Assembly: GCA_016705245.1 (NCBI GenBank)
Contig: JADIYM010000026.1
Span: 1 to 46,690, forward strand
DNA length: 46,690 bases
Direction of reading: 5' to 3'
From: Blastocatellia bacterium
GTDB lineage: Bacteria > Acidobacteriota > Blastocatellia > UBA7656 > JADIYM01
In this document: in pieces, positions 8,872-19,424 of the stretch
How positions within the stretch are numbered: position 1 is the first letter of the stretch
Layout: every line of letters begins with the position of its first letter
Notes under the pieces: model-generated
Told to the model about the DNA's origin: nothing
The model's database searches: none
What the model saw: the letters and a program-made list of their open reading frames with translations, nothing else
Translations under genes and position numbers: made by a program

Positions 8872-10707
8872 ATGTCACCGGAATCCCTCAATGCGACGAT
8901 CGTGCCGTTTCTGTTCGCCGTCGGCTCGGTCGCGGTCGGAGCAGTGCTCGCGCTGCTGCCTGGCGTCGGAGCGCGGTCGCTCGGCCCGGTCCAGACGTTC
9001 TCGGTAGCCGCCGCCCTGACGGTCGTTCTCGTTCACCTCATTCCCGAGTCAGCCGACTCGATCGGAATGTGGGCGCTCGTCGGCTTCGCGGTTGGTCTCG
9101 TGGCGCCGCTCTTCATCGAGGGATTGCTCGACCGCGTCGCCCGACTACGCACGAGTGCATCTCCGCTCGACCACGACGTCATCACGGCTGAAGTCGGGTT
9201 CGCCGGACTGCTCGTTCACCAGGTCGGAGACGGCATCGGACTCTGGGTGACGAGTGGTGGGGGCGAGTCGAGCCTTAACGCGGCCTTCGCTCTCTCGGCG
9301 CCTCCCGTCCCGCTCGCGACGCTCTTCGTCCTTCGGTTCGCGACGCTCAAGGGGCTGCGGTCGGCGCTCGTGCACGCCGCGGGGCTCGCCGCGGCAAGCG
9401 CCATTGGAATCATTCTCGGATCGATCGTACCCGGTGAGGTCATCTCGCAGTTCAATCCGTGGATCGAGGCAATCGTCGCGGGGCTCCTCCTGCACGTGAT
9501 CACGCACGATCTGCACGTCGAGAAGAACCGGACGACCGTGATCAAGATCCTCGACATGGCCGCGCTCGTGATTGGCGTCGGCGTCACGTTGCTTGCGAGT
9601 TATCAGCACGGGGTTGACGATTCCGGCCACGATCATACCGGAATCGGCCGCGAGGCGTTCCTCCACGCGATTTTCGACCTGGCTGTTGCGGCGGCGCCGG
9701 TCCTGCTCGCAGGGCTTTTGGGGGCTGCCGCATTGCAGGTTCTGGGAGCGAAGCTGCGCTCGTGGCTTGCAAAGGAGCGGGGGAACGCGGTCCACGTGGC
9801 TCGGGGCATCGCAGCGGCGGCCGTCGACCCGGTTTCATCGACGCGCGTGCTCGACGTCGCGCGACGCATGTACCTCGGCGGTTCGAGCACCGGGTTCATC
9901 GTCGGGTTCATGGTCGCCATCCCGGCGCTGGGCATCGAAACACTGGCGCTGTCGTGGAACTTCCTCGGAGCGGACCTCGCGGCGGCTCGATTGGCCGGCG
10001 CCGTTCTTCTTGCTGGATGCGTCGGCGTCGTCGCAGCAGGATTTGCGCGATACCGCACCGCAGCCGGGCCGGTGATCGGCGAATTGCTCGAACCGCCGGA
10101 TGAGCCGAGCGCAGCACAAGGCTTCGTCCGGGCGTTCGACAACATGTTGCTGCACGCGTCTCCGTGGATGGTCGTCGGTCTCATTGCGGCGGCGTACGTT
10201 CAGACTCTGATGCCGGCGGAGCAGGTTCAGGCGCTGACGCGTCTCGGACTCGATGTGCCGTTGATGGTTCTGGCTGCGACTCCGACCTACATTGGCGCCG
10301 CGACATCGACGCCGCTCGCTGCGGTCCTCCTGTCGAAGGGCATATCACCAGGCGCGGTCGTGGCGGGACTCGTTATCGGGCCGGCAGTGAACCTCGCGGT
10401 GTTCACGTTCGTGAGGCGGATGGTCGGCACTCGCGCGACGTGGGTGGTTCTCGGCACCTCGGTTGCGATCGCGCTGGGGATTGCCTACACCGTGAACGGT
10501 TTCGTTGGGAGCACGCAACCGGTGGAGTTGCCGGCGGATCACGAACACGGGATCGCGGCTATCGCGGCGGCGGTCACGGTACTGGCCTTCACTGCGCGAA
10601 GTCTGTGGCAGACCGGGCTCAGGGCCTGGGTGTCGTCGCTGCTCGGCATGTCGACGGGCGAGGTCGAGGCCGGGCACGCCCACGGCCATCACGGTCACGT
10701 GCACTGA
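8872..10707 (+). CDS. ZIP-like metal transporter fused to ArsP/SO_0444-type permease
   Basis: 611 residues from the ATG at 8872; a GTG at 8839 would add 11 residues and neither start has a clear ribosome site. Residues 1 to about 240 resemble the ZIP fold: HLIPES and then LLVHQVGDGIGLW, matching the HNxxDG metal site of helix IV. The usual HExPH of helix V is not seen. From about residue 260 a second permease begins, of the PF03773 type (ArsP_1, also the SO_0444 Cu/Zn efflux family), with TYIGAATSTPLAAVLLSKG and GLVIGPAVNLAVF. His-rich loops (HGVDDSGHDHTG) and a His-rich tail (GHAHGHHGHVH) suggest a divalent metal. The probable role is metal export or import at the inner membrane; direction and metal are unknown. 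Confidence 0.82.
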   Translation: MSPESLNATIVPFLFAVGSVAVGAVLALLPGVGARSLGPVQTFSVAAALTVVLVHLIPESADSIGMWALVGFAVGLVAPLFIEGLLDRVARLRTSASPLDHDVITAEVGFAGLLVHQVGDGIGLWVTSGGGESSLNAAFALSAPPVPLATLFVLRFATLKGLRSALVHAAGLAAASAIGIILGSIVPGEVISQFNPWIEAIVAGLLLHVITHDLHVEKNRTTVIKILDMAALVIGVGVTLLASYQHGVDDSGHDHTGIGREAFLHAIFDLAVAAAPVLLAGLLGAAALQVLGAKLRSWLAKERGNAVHVARGIAAAAVDPVSSTRVLDVARRMYLGGSSTGFIVGFMVAIPALGIETLALSWNFLGADLAAARLAGAVLLAGCVGVVAAGFARYRTAAGPVIGELLEPPDEPSAAQGFVRAFDNMLLHASPWMVVGLIAAAYVQTLMPAEQVQALTRLGLDVPLMVLAATPTYIGAATSTPLAAVLLSKGISPGAVVAGLVIGPAVNLAVFTFVRRMVGTRATWVVLGTSVAIALGIAYTVNGFVGSTQPVELPADHEHGIAAIAAAVTVLAFTARSLWQTGLRAWVSSLLGMSTGEVEAGHAHGHHGHVH

Positions 10708-10738
10708 GTCGCCGTCGGGAGCGAGCCGGCTGCGCCTG

Positions 10739-11545
10739 CTAGTGCCCCAATCGTCTCGACGGGAGCCCGACGTGAATGTGCGGGCCCGTGGCCTTTCCCG
10801 GAACCGCCGACCGGAACGCGAGAAACGGGATGCCTGCGGCGCGCAGGAATTCCATCAGCGCGCGGCCTTCGGCGCTGTCCGGATGCGTCGCAATGTCGAT
10901 GGCATTCGAATGGTCGTACCCGAGCCGGGAATGCAGCGCGGTCTGGCCGAAGGCGCTGATCGGGGCACGTCGGCCAAAGCGTGACGTGAAGAAGCCATCG
11001 ACCTTGGCGACCTCGGCCATGTTCCAGCGCGTCCCGTTGTAACGGATCAGGACTCCAGTTGAGACGTAGCTGTTTGGTCGATTCGGAAGCGTCAGAAGCT
11101 TGTCGAGAGCCGCAACCTCCTGGAGGATGCCGTCCGCGTGATCGAGTTCGAGCGTCGTCTTTTCGAGGTCGGCCTTGGCGCGGGCGAACTCGAGCTCGAC
11201 GGCCTCGACCTCACGCCTCGAGACGATCTGTGAAGCCACAAGCTCGCGTACCTTCACGGCCTTCGCCTCTGCGGTATGAACGTTTTGCTGCTGGAGATCC
11301 CGGAGCTTGGCGAGCGACAATTTGTAATCGTCGACCTTGCTCGAAAGCTCTTTGAGCTTGGTTTCCGAATCGCTCTTGAGGGAAGACTTTGTTGAGGCCG
11401 GCTTCCTGCCGGGCGACGGTTCGGCGCCGAATACGGGCGCGGCGAGCAACGCCGCGAGCCCAAGAACCACGAGAATGCGTTTTCCAGCCACGCCGTTGGT
11501 ACGTGGAAAGCGTCCGTATGGTTCCTTCTCGGCTATACTTGCCAT
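10739..11545 (-). CDS. secreted coiled-coil M15-like metallopeptidase
   Basis: 268 residues from the ATG at 11545; a GTG at 11554 is also possible. A signal segment (RILVVLGLAALLAAPVFGA) is followed by about 90 residues of coiled coil (LKELSSKVDDYKLSLAKLRD and on). The C-terminal domain has DHSNAIDIATHP and GPHIHVG, which fit the zinc ligands His, Asp and His of D-Ala-D-Ala carboxypeptidase/M15-type enzymes. The conserved order is H-x4-D, then a helix (GRALMEFLRAAGI), then PHIH. It probably trims peptidoglycan peptides in the periplasm. It diverges from the sterol-desaturase-family gene with only about 70 bases between them. The substrate is not known, and an M23-like endopeptidase cannot be fully excluded. 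Confidence 0.7.
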   Translation of the reverse strand: MASIAEKEPYGRFPRTNGVAGKRILVVLGLAALLAAPVFGAEPSPGRKPASTKSSLKSDSETKLKELSSKVDDYKLSLAKLRDLQQQNVHTAEAKAVKVRELVASQIVSRREVEAVELEFARAKADLEKTTLELDHADGILQEVAALDKLLTLPNRPNSYVSTGVLIRYNGTRWNMAEVAKVDGFFTSRFGRRAPISAFGQTALHSRLGYDHSNAIDIATHPDSAEGRALMEFLRAAGIPFLAFRSAVPGKATGPHIHVGLPSRRLGH

Positions 11546-11613
11546 CGAGTTCACGAAATCCGACGCCGTTGGCCACCTGACGTGTTGCCTGCCGGCGGTG
11601 AAACAAGGGCCGA

Positions 11614-12872
11614 ATGACGGTCAACTACATCGCACTCGCCATTCCGGCGTTCTTCCTCCTTATCTTCGTCGAAATGGCGGTCGCGCGCCAGATGAGGATT
11701 CAGGCGTATCGCCTCAATGACGCGATCACCGATCTCGGCTGCGGGATCGGTCAGCAGGTCGTGGGCATCTTCGGCAAGGCCGCAATCCTGGGTGTCTACA
11801 CGGCTGTCTTCGTGAACGCCTCGCTGATCGGCTTCGCCGAGGGGTCGTGGTGGCCGTGGGTGATCGCGTTTTTCGGCTTGGACGCCATGTATTACTGGTG
11901 GCACCGCGCGAGCCACGAAATCGCGTTCATGTGGGCAATCCACGCGGTGCACCACCAGAGCGAGGATTACAACCTGGCGGTGGCGCTACGACAGGCATGG
12001 TTCTCTGGGCTTTCGTCGCTTCCGTTTTATCTGCCTCTGGCATTTCTCGGAGTCCCGCCTCACGTCTTCGCCACGGTCGGCGCGTTTTCGACGCTGTATC
12101 AGTTCTGGATTCACACCGAGACGGTCGGCAAGCTTGGTCCGATCGAATGGGTGCTCAACACGGCCTCGCATCATCGGGTGCACCACGGACGAAATCCGCG
12201 GTACCTCGACCGGAACTATGCGGCAACGCTGATTGTGTGGGATCGGCTGTTCCGGTCGTTTCAGGTCGAGGACGAGCGACCGCTCTACGGCGTGATCAAG
12301 CCGTATGCGAGCTGGAACCCGGTGTGGGCGAACTTCGACGTCTGGGCGGAGTTGTGGAAGAAGGCAAGGTCTGCGCCTCGGTGGACCGACAAATTGAGAG
12401 TCTGGTTCGCTTCGCCCGGCTGGACGCCGCCGGGAGTTGAAACGCCGCCGCCGCACGACGTCGAATCAGGTCCCGGATTCGGTACCGGACCGAGACGCCG
12501 CTGGCCGTCAGGATCTACGTACTTGCGCAGTTCCCGATCGCTGCGCTGGCGCTCGTGGCGTTGATGATGGAGTCCGAACGACTCGGTCTGTGGTGGAGTC
12601 TCGCGGTCGCGGCGCTGATCCTCGTCGCACAGGTCGTCTGGGGCGGATTGTTCGAGGGAAGGCGCTGGGCCGTGCCGCTCGAGTTGGCGAGGATCGGGGC
12701 GATCTTCGGGATTGCAATGATACTGGTCTCAACGAATGCCGCGCCCTGGCAAGTTGGTGCGGCCGTTGGCGTGGCGTGTGCGGGATTCGCGGTGGCCGTG
12801 TTGAGGCTTGGCTCGATTCCGCGTGTCGCGGACGAACGGGCCGTCGGAGATGTGGCGCCGGCGGACGCGTAG
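11614..12872 (+). CDS. sterol desaturase / fatty acid hydroxylase family protein (frameshifted)
   Basis: An integral-membrane di-iron hydroxylase with the eight-histidine pattern: HRASH at 97-101, HAVHH at 110-114 and HHRVHH at 186-191. The first frame runs on past residue about 285 into low-quality sequence. From about 12475 the other frame continues sensibly (YRTETPLAVRIYVLAQF) through two or three further membrane helices to the stop at 12872. One missing C in the run at 12472-12474 would restore a 419-residue protein. That length and the extra C-terminal helices fit the alkylglycerol-monooxygenase-like branch of the family. Substrate unknown; lipid or ether-lipid hydroxylation is inferred. 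Confidence 0.88.
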
Positions 12873-12916
12873 TCCGGTGAGTCGGCTGCTGATGTCGGCG
12901 CTTCGCGCAATGCTCG

Positions 12917-13867
12917 TTATGCCGCGCTGTCTCGGATAGCCGCCAGGAATGCTTCCAGCTCCACCGGCAGCGGCGCCTCGAGCCCGAGATGTTCGCGCGT
13001 GACGGGATGCTGAAATCGCAATCTCGCGGCGTGCAGGAACAACCTCTCTGGCTGATCGACTCCGGGGTTCGCTTCGCGAAAAATCTCGAGCTCGGGCTGG
13101 CCGTGCAGGTCGTCGCCGGCGACGGCCGCCCCCGCGAACGCGGCGTGAATACGCAACTGGTTCGTCCTCCCGGTCAGTGGCTCCATGTCGGCGAGAGTCC
13201 AGGGGCCGATGCGCTCCAGTTCACGGTACTTCGTCTGCGCGGGACGCCCGTCCGGCATAACCCGGAATCCGGGATGGTGATCTCGCGAGCTTCCGATCGG
13301 CGCGTCGATGATTCCTTCCGATTCGGGCAGTCGGCCGCAGAGCAACGCAACGTATCCCTTCTCGACACGCCGCTCCATCCACTGCTTTGCCACGAAGGCG
13401 TGGGCCTTGAGCGTCTTGGACATGACGAGCAGTCCCGAGGTCGCTCGGTCCAGCCGATGTACCAGCAGCGGCTTGATCGTCACCGACGGATTGGTTGCAT
13501 TCAGATGCCACGCGGCCGCGTTCAGCAGCGTTCCCGCGTGTATGCGATGCGTCGGGTGCGCATACATTCCCGCCGGCTTGTTCACGACGAGCAACGCATC
13601 GTCTTCGTGCACGATCGAGAGAGGAATGTCCTCCGGGGTCATCGTCAGCGTCGGCTCTCGGTCGAACGCGACGACGATCTGCTGGCCGGGCCTGAGCTTG
13701 CGCCCGGAATCGCGACTCTCGCCATCCACGGTGACCTCTCCGCGCAGGATCGCCGACCGAATACGCCCGCGGCTGAGCCCGACGATCCGCCGCTCGAGGA
13801 AGTAATCGAGCCGGTCGCGAGATTCGGATTCATCGACGATGAAGCTGCGGGTAAACTCTGCCGTCAC
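12917..13867 (-). CDS. rluD: RluA/RluD-family 23S rRNA pseudouridine synthase
   Basis: 316 residues from a GTG at 13867; a TTG at 13870 is the alternative. AAGGAG lies 8 bases before the GTG. An N-terminal S4 RNA-binding domain (DRLDYFLERRI and following) is followed by the synthase domain with the catalytic-Asp motif HRLDRATSGLLV and the GRTNQLRIHAAF motif. Enzymes of this family isomerise uridines in 23S rRNA (RluD: positions 1911, 1915 and 1917 in E. coli). Exact target sites cannot be read from sequence, so the symbol is by similarity. It diverges from asd. Confidence 0.88.
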   Translation of the reverse strand: MTAEFTRSFIVDESESRDRLDYFLERRIVGLSRGRIRSAILRGEVTVDGESRDSGRKLRPGQQIVVAFDREPTLTMTPEDIPLSIVHEDDALLVVNKPAGMYAHPTHRIHAGTLLNAAAWHLNATNPSVTIKPLLVHRLDRATSGLLVMSKTLKAHAFVAKQWMERRVEKGYVALLCGRLPESEGIIDAPIGSSRDHHPGFRVMPDGRPAQTKYRELERIGPWTLADMEPLTGRTNQLRIHAAFAGAAVAGDDLHGQPELEIFREANPGVDQPERLFLHAARLRFQHPVTREHLGLEAPLPVELEAFLAAIRDSAA

Positions 13868-13959
13868 CAAAAGCGCTCCTTGAACGACCAGTCACCATAC
13901 GTGCGTCGACACTGAGCCACAACCGCCCGAAGCGGCGAGATGGACGGCAGGAACCTGCG

Positions 13960-15009
13960 ATGAAGAAAAGACGAATCGGAATCCTCGGCGCCACCGGCCT
14001 CGTCGGCCAGCGCCTCGCACACATGCTTGCCGATCACCCGTGGTTCGAGATCACGGCGGTTGCGGCTTCCGACCGGTCGGTCGGCAAGAGATACGGCGAG
14101 GCCACACCCTGGCGGCTGCAATTCCCGATGCCGGCAACGGTCGCTAACATGACGGTTGGACCGTGCGAGCCGCCACTCGATTGCGATCTCGTGATCTCTT
14201 CGCTTCCCGGCGGCATTGCCGCCGAGGCCGAGCCGGCATTCGCGGCGGCTGGATACCCGGTCATCAGCAACTCGTCGGCTCTTCGCATGGAGAGCGACGT
14301 GCCGCTCGTAATTCCCGAGGTGAACTGGCGCCACGTCGAGTTGATCGACGCGCAGCGACGGCTTCGCGGCTGGGATCGCGGATTCGTGCTGACGAATCCG
14401 AACTGCTCGGCCATCGCGCTCGTGCTCGCGCTTGCGCCGCTGCACGAGCGCTTCGGCCTGGAATCCGTCGCCGTCACGACGATGCAGGCCATCTCGGGCG
14501 CGGGGTATCCCGGCGTTGCGAGCATCGACATCACCGACAACGTGGTGCCCTATATCGAGAGCGAGGAAGAGAAACTGGAGGAGGAGCCCGGAAAACTGCT
14601 CGGCACGCTCGCCGGAGACCGGATCGCATCGGCGGACTTCCGCATGAGCGCACAGTGCAACCGCGTGAACGTCCAGGACGGCCATCTCGAGTCTGTGCGG
14701 CTCTCGCTGCGCAGCAAGGCCTCGATCGATGACGTTCGGGAGGCGCTGTCGACCTGGACGAGCCTGCCCCAGGAGCTTCGGCTGCCGTCCGCGCCAGAGT
14801 ATCCGGTCATCGTGCGCGACGAGCCGAATCGGCCGCAGCCGCGGCTCGACCGCGACGTGGCGGGAGGAATGGCAACCGTTGTCGGACGGATCGGACCCGA
14901 TTCGATATTCGACTGGAAGATGACCGTGCTCGGCAACAACGTCATACGAGGTGCGGCTGGTGCCGCGATCCTGAATGCCGAGTTGCTCGTGGCGCTAGAG
15001 AAGATCTGA
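13960..15009 (+). CDS. asd: aspartate-semialdehyde dehydrogenase (archaeal/fungal-type)
   Basis: 349 residues. It reduces aspartyl phosphate to aspartate semialdehyde with NADPH, feeding lysine, threonine and methionine synthesis. Seen: the NADP-binding GATGLVGQRL at residues 10-19, SSLPGG at 80-85, the catalytic Cys149 in TNPNCSAI, AISGAGYPG, and the downstream SAQCNRVNVQDGH segment that carries the active-site residues. The EEEKLEEE helix is typical of the archaeal/yeast-like branch rather than the E. coli form. It converges on lysC, and so sits with the three enzymes used before and after this step toward methionine. Confidence 0.95.
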   Translation: MKKRRIGILGATGLVGQRLAHMLADHPWFEITAVAASDRSVGKRYGEATPWRLQFPMPATVANMTVGPCEPPLDCDLVISSLPGGIAAEAEPAFAAAGYPVISNSSALRMESDVPLVIPEVNWRHVELIDAQRRLRGWDRGFVLTNPNCSAIALVLALAPLHERFGLESVAVTTMQAISGAGYPGVASIDITDNVVPYIESEEEKLEEEPGKLLGTLAGDRIASADFRMSAQCNRVNVQDGHLESVRLSLRSKASIDDVREALSTWTSLPQELRLPSAPEYPVIVRDEPNRPQPRLDRDVAGGMATVVGRIGPDSIFDWKMTVLGNNVIRGAAGAAILNAELLVALEKI

Positions 15010-15066
15010 GGTGCGGAGCCCGGGCACGCGCCTCTGCGCAGTCGGGTGACCGGGTTCCGCCCTCGA

Positions 15067-15094
15067 CCCGGAGCGAGACATGAAAAGCTCCGGG
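15067..15094. terminator. candidate bidirectional hairpin between asd and lysC
   Basis: An 8-bp perfect stem (CCCGGAGC with GCTCCGGG) encloses a 12-base loop containing AAAA, between the convergent asd and lysC stops. No T-run follows on either strand, so this may be Rho-dependent or simply an RNA-end stabiliser. Confidence 0.4.
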
Positions 15095-15121
15095 ACTGTC
15101 GAATTGATGACGCGCCCCTGG

Positions 15122-16501
15122 TCAAGCCGCCGTGAGCGGATAGAGCGCCTCGGCCGCCTCCTTCGCGGAGAGTCCTTCGACGACGAATCGCAACGCGCAC
15201 GCGTTCGGGCTTCGCGACATCGAGTGTACGAACCGGCCGCGTCCGCCGAGCGCCGACAGCGCCCGCGCCGCGACGCCTGAGTCCCGCCACACGCCATCGC
15301 CGACAATCGCCGCCGCGACGACGTCGCGAGGCGCCTGAAACCGTTGCACTCCGGAATCCGCGTCGCGTACGAGCGCATCGACGATCGCGTCGGCGCAGGA
15401 GGCTCGCGTGAGAAACGTTGCCGCCGGCTCGGCGCCACCTCCGCCAATCGTGACCACCGAAGGATCGATTCGCGTCGCCTTTGACAGGGCCTGGGCGAAC
15501 GTCGACCGTGAACCGCGCGTTGTCTCGCGGCCCAGTTCAAACGAGACGAGTCGCACGTCACCGGTTGCGACTACGGTCTTGATCGACGCCGGCGCGTCGA
15601 CGTCTTCCCGTCGAATGGCCGTGCCCGGATGCTCGGGATTGAACGCATTCCGGAACTCCACGGCGGTCGTTCCATCGCGCAGCGAGCCGAGCGCGAGTGG
15701 ATGGATGGGCTGCACGCCAACGGAAGCGAGATCCGATGCTTCGTCGAACGAGAGCCGAGGCACCACGCCCGGGTCGTCGACGAGGTGCGGGTCCGCCTGG
15801 AGGATCCCGTCGACGTCCTTGAAGAAGACGAGTTGCCGGGCCTTCACGATCGACGCGATGACAGCGGCCGACAGATCCGAGCCGTTTCGACCAAGCGTTG
15901 TCGTTCGGCCGTCGCGCGTCCGTCCGATGAAACCCGTGACGACCGGCACGGCCCCGGCGAAAACGCCTTCCATGTAGATTCGCCGGAGCACGGCGTCCTC
16001 GGAGGCCCGTTCATTTGGACGAGCGGCGCCAAACCGGTCGTCTGTCACGAGAACGGAAGCCGCGTCCACCGGATGCGCTGCGCGTCCGGCGAGTGTGCAG
16101 GAAAGAGCGACGAGGGGGGTCGCCAATCGTTCTCCGGTGGCGAGGATCGAGTCCCGAGTATCGGACGATCCGCCGATCGCGTGCATTTCGAGCTTAACTC
16201 GAAGGCCATCGAGCGTCGCGTCGAGGTGGCGGACGTACCGCGCTTTGTCCGTCGGACCTGCGCCGAGACCTTCGAGCACGTCGAGGTGCCGACCTCGCAA
16301 TCGACCGACGATCGACTCGGCTTCGGCCGGCGTCGGCGCGTCGGCTGCCGCTACCAGGTCATCCGTGACGCCGCGAAGGGCCGACACCACGACGATCGTG
16401 CCGCGCTGCCGGACCGATCGATCGACGAGGCCAGCGACCGCGGCGAGCGCCGCGACCGACTTCACGCAAGAACCGCCAAACTTCAGAACGTTGATATCCA
16501 C
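15122..16501 (-). CDS. lysC: aspartate kinase (ThrA-like kinase domain, monofunctional)
   Basis: 459 residues from a GTG at 16501 with GGAG about 8 bases upstream. It phosphorylates aspartate, the first step of the aspartate pathway. Seen: LKFGGSCVKS at residues 6-15, TLGRNGSDLSAAV (the GRNGSD form is the one found in ThrA/MetL-type kinases rather than GRGGSD), FFKDVDGI, ADPHLV and GVQPIHPLA. The C-terminal third has the regulatory ACT region. No homoserine dehydrogenase domain follows, so it is monofunctional. The gene lies 100 bases after metX on the same strand, so it is likely the third gene of the SAM-controlled operon and may also be feedback-inhibited. Confidence 0.93.
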   Translation of the reverse strand: MDINVLKFGGSCVKSVAALAAVAGLVDRSVRQRGTIVVVSALRGVTDDLVAAADAPTPAEAESIVGRLRGRHLDVLEGLGAGPTDKARYVRHLDATLDGLRVKLEMHAIGGSSDTRDSILATGERLATPLVALSCTLAGRAAHPVDAASVLVTDDRFGAARPNERASEDAVLRRIYMEGVFAGAVPVVTGFIGRTRDGRTTTLGRNGSDLSAAVIASIVKARQLVFFKDVDGILQADPHLVDDPGVVPRLSFDEASDLASVGVQPIHPLALGSLRDGTTAVEFRNAFNPEHPGTAIRREDVDAPASIKTVVATGDVRLVSFELGRETTRGSRSTFAQALSKATRIDPSVVTIGGGGAEPAATFLTRASCADAIVDALVRDADSGVQRFQAPRDVVAAAIVGDGVWRDSGVAARALSALGGRGRFVHSMSRSPNACALRFVVEGLSAKEAAEALYPLTAA

Positions 16502-16601
16502 CGTGGAACTCCGTGTCTCCGACGTGTCGGGGCCACGCCCGGCGCCGGAGTGGTTGAGGATTCACGTGCGACACCGTGAGTGCCGCAGAAAGAGCCGATC
16601 G

Positions 16602-17666
16602 TCATCTCCAGAGAAAGTTGCTCGCGAGGTGAGCGAGCTGCGATTCCTCGACGAGAAAGCCATCGTGGCCGTGATCGGTTTCGAGCTCGGCGTATTGGGC
16701 ATCGATACCAGCCCGAGCCAGCCGGTTCGCCAGCGTCCGAACGGTCGCGGGTGGAAACAGCCAATCGGACGAGATTCCAACGAGCAGCAATCGGGACCGG
16801 ATGCGCGACAGGACGCTTTCGTCGAAATCGATGTCGAACGTGTCCATCGCCTTCGTGATGGTCCGGTACGCGTCGGCGTCGAACCGGTCGACAAAGACGG
16901 CGCCCTGGTGGTCGAGGTAGCCCGCGACGTCGTAGCGCGCGTCGATCGTCGAGATCGGATTTTCGCCCGACCGATCCGGAGAACGGCCGTACCGCTTGTC
17001 GAAGAGCTCCGCCGATTTGTAGGTGCAGGTCGCCACCGCGCGGGCAAGCGCGAGACCTGCCGCCGGATCGGATGTCGTCTCTGCGATGCGGATGGCGTGG
17101 CGCTGGATATGGTTGAGCGCAAGGCCCAGCGCCGAGAGCGGCGCTGCACCAATGGCGACGGCCGATTCGACGCGCTCCGGATCGTCGATCGCCCACTGAA
17201 GCGCCTGCATCCCCCCGATCGAGGCACCGATCACTGCACGGAATCGCGAGATGCCGAGGTGATCGGCGAGCCTCCGTTGTGCGCGGACGATGTCGCGGAT
17301 CGAGACTACGGGGAAGCGTTCGGCGTAGGGCACACCGGTCTCGGGATCGGCGGACGTCGGACCGGTCGAGCCGTAGCACGATCCGATGATGTTCGAGCAG
17401 ACGACGGCGACTTTCGAGAGATCGAGCGGCCGGTGGGCGCCGAAGAGCCCGGGCCACCAGTCGGCGACACGGGCATTCCCAGAGAGTGCGTGGCAGACGA
17501 GAACGGCGTCGGTCCGAAGGCGGGCCGGGTCGCCGTAAACGGCATACCGGATCGTCGGCCGTGCGAGAGATCCACCGCCGTCGAGAGGAAGGTCTTCGCC
17601 GGGTGGAAAGGTGAAGTCGGATTCAATTGTCGGTTCGATGGCGAGAATGGGCGTCGCGGCGGTCAT
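16602..17666 (-). CDS. metX: homoserine O-acetyltransferase
   Basis: 354 residues from the ATG at 17666 with GGGAG upstream; a longer reading would translate palindromic element C. It is an alpha/beta-hydrolase-fold acyltransferase that activates homoserine with acetyl-CoA (or, in some members, succinyl-CoA). Seen: CHALSGNA near residue 58, NIIGSCYGSTGP, nucleophile Ser149 in GASIGGMQ, the Asp region SSDWLFPP and the His region DHGHDGFLVE. It lies just after metY, whose product uses the acetylhomoserine, so acetyl is the likelier acyl donor. Confidence 0.94.
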   Translation of the reverse strand: MTAATPILAIEPTIESDFTFPPGEDLPLDGGGSLARPTIRYAVYGDPARLRTDAVLVCHALSGNARVADWWPGLFGAHRPLDLSKVAVVCSNIIGSCYGSTGPTSADPETGVPYAERFPVVSIRDIVRAQRRLADHLGISRFRAVIGASIGGMQALQWAIDDPERVESAVAIGAAPLSALGLALNHIQRHAIRIAETTSDPAAGLALARAVATCTYKSAELFDKRYGRSPDRSGENPISTIDARYDVAGYLDHQGAVFVDRFDADAYRTITKAMDTFDIDFDESVLSRIRSRLLLVGISSDWLFPPATVRTLANRLARAGIDAQYAELETDHGHDGFLVEESQLAHLASNFLWR

Positions 17667-17695
17667 GGTGAGCTCTCCCTGTTGGATCTGGTTGC

Positions 17696-17763
17696 CTTTG
17701 CGCCTTTGCGCCTTTGCGTTTGAAACTCTTGAAAGGCACGCGCAAAGGCGCAAAGGCGCAAAG
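17696..17763. repeat. palindromic element C, between metY and metX
   Basis: Arms 17696-17720 and 17739-17763 (25 bases each, two mismatches) consist of three tandem CTTTGCGC units in each direction and enclose an 18-base loop. The right arm ends 1 base from the metY stop codon. Placed inside an operon, it would form a very stable hairpin in the metYX message. Confidence 0.92.
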
Positions 17764-17764
17764 A

Positions 17765-19099
<1,335 letters not shown>

Positions 19100-19171
19100 C
19101 GCGGCCTCCTGAGTTGGTCGCGTGGCGATTCATGGTGGGCAGACGGGTCCGGAAGAGCGGGCGGGGTAATG

Positions 19172-19202
19172 AAAAAACCCCGCGCCGAAGAGCGCAGGGT
19201 TT
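19172..19202 (-). terminator. riboswitch-linked intrinsic terminator before metY
   Basis: On the minus strand, a stem of about 10 bp (AACCCTGCGC against GCGCGGGGTT, one mismatch or bulge) closes a 6-base loop and is followed by six T. It lies between the SAM-II aptamer and the metY ribosome site, the position expected for transcription attenuation. A short competing hairpin (TCTGA...TCAGA) lies just before it. Confidence 0.9.
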
Positions 19203-19223
19203 CTGAATAACTCAGATTCCGAA

Positions 19224-19278
19224 CGGCTCTTTAGCAGTTTTTAACGTGGAGCAAGTTGCCCTAAATCGCCACGATGAA
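19224..19278 (-). promoter_or_regulatory. SAM-II riboswitch aptamer
   Basis: The minus strand reads a CGTGG stem strand, then CGATTTA, the loop ending CTTGCT, the closing CCACG strand, and TTAAAAACTGCTAAAGAGCC. This matches the SAM-II consensus: P1 stem CGUGG/CCACG, conserved GAUUU, CUUGC before the closing strand, and the 3' GCUAAA that forms the H-type pseudoknot. SAM binding normally lowers expression of methionine-synthesis genes, and the downstream genes are metY, metX and lysC. The adjacent terminator suggests control at the transcription level here. Confidence 0.92.
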
Positions 19279-19341
19279 ATTGTCAACGCGGCGAAGAAGA
19301 GCACGGGGTGGACGAGAGTGTCAAGAAAATTCTTTGCGCGG

Positions 19342-19424
19342 CCTTTGCGGCTTTGCGCCTTTGCGAGAGAAATTCCTTACGGCTGGGAGGGGACCGCGCG
19401 CGCAAAGGCGCAAAGGCGCAAAGG
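19342..19424. repeat. palindromic element D (word type GCGCAAAGGCGC)
   Basis: Arms 19342-19365 and 19401-19424 (24 bases, one mismatch) around a 35-base spacer, built from CTTTGCGC units as in elements B and C. It lies between the metY regulatory region and the divergent FG-GAP-like gene. Confidence 0.9.

Noticed and set aside
17660..17760. Longer N-terminus for the metX product (start at 17753)
   Set aside because: The extra residues are a translation of palindromic element C, and the ATG at 17666 has a good ribosome site.
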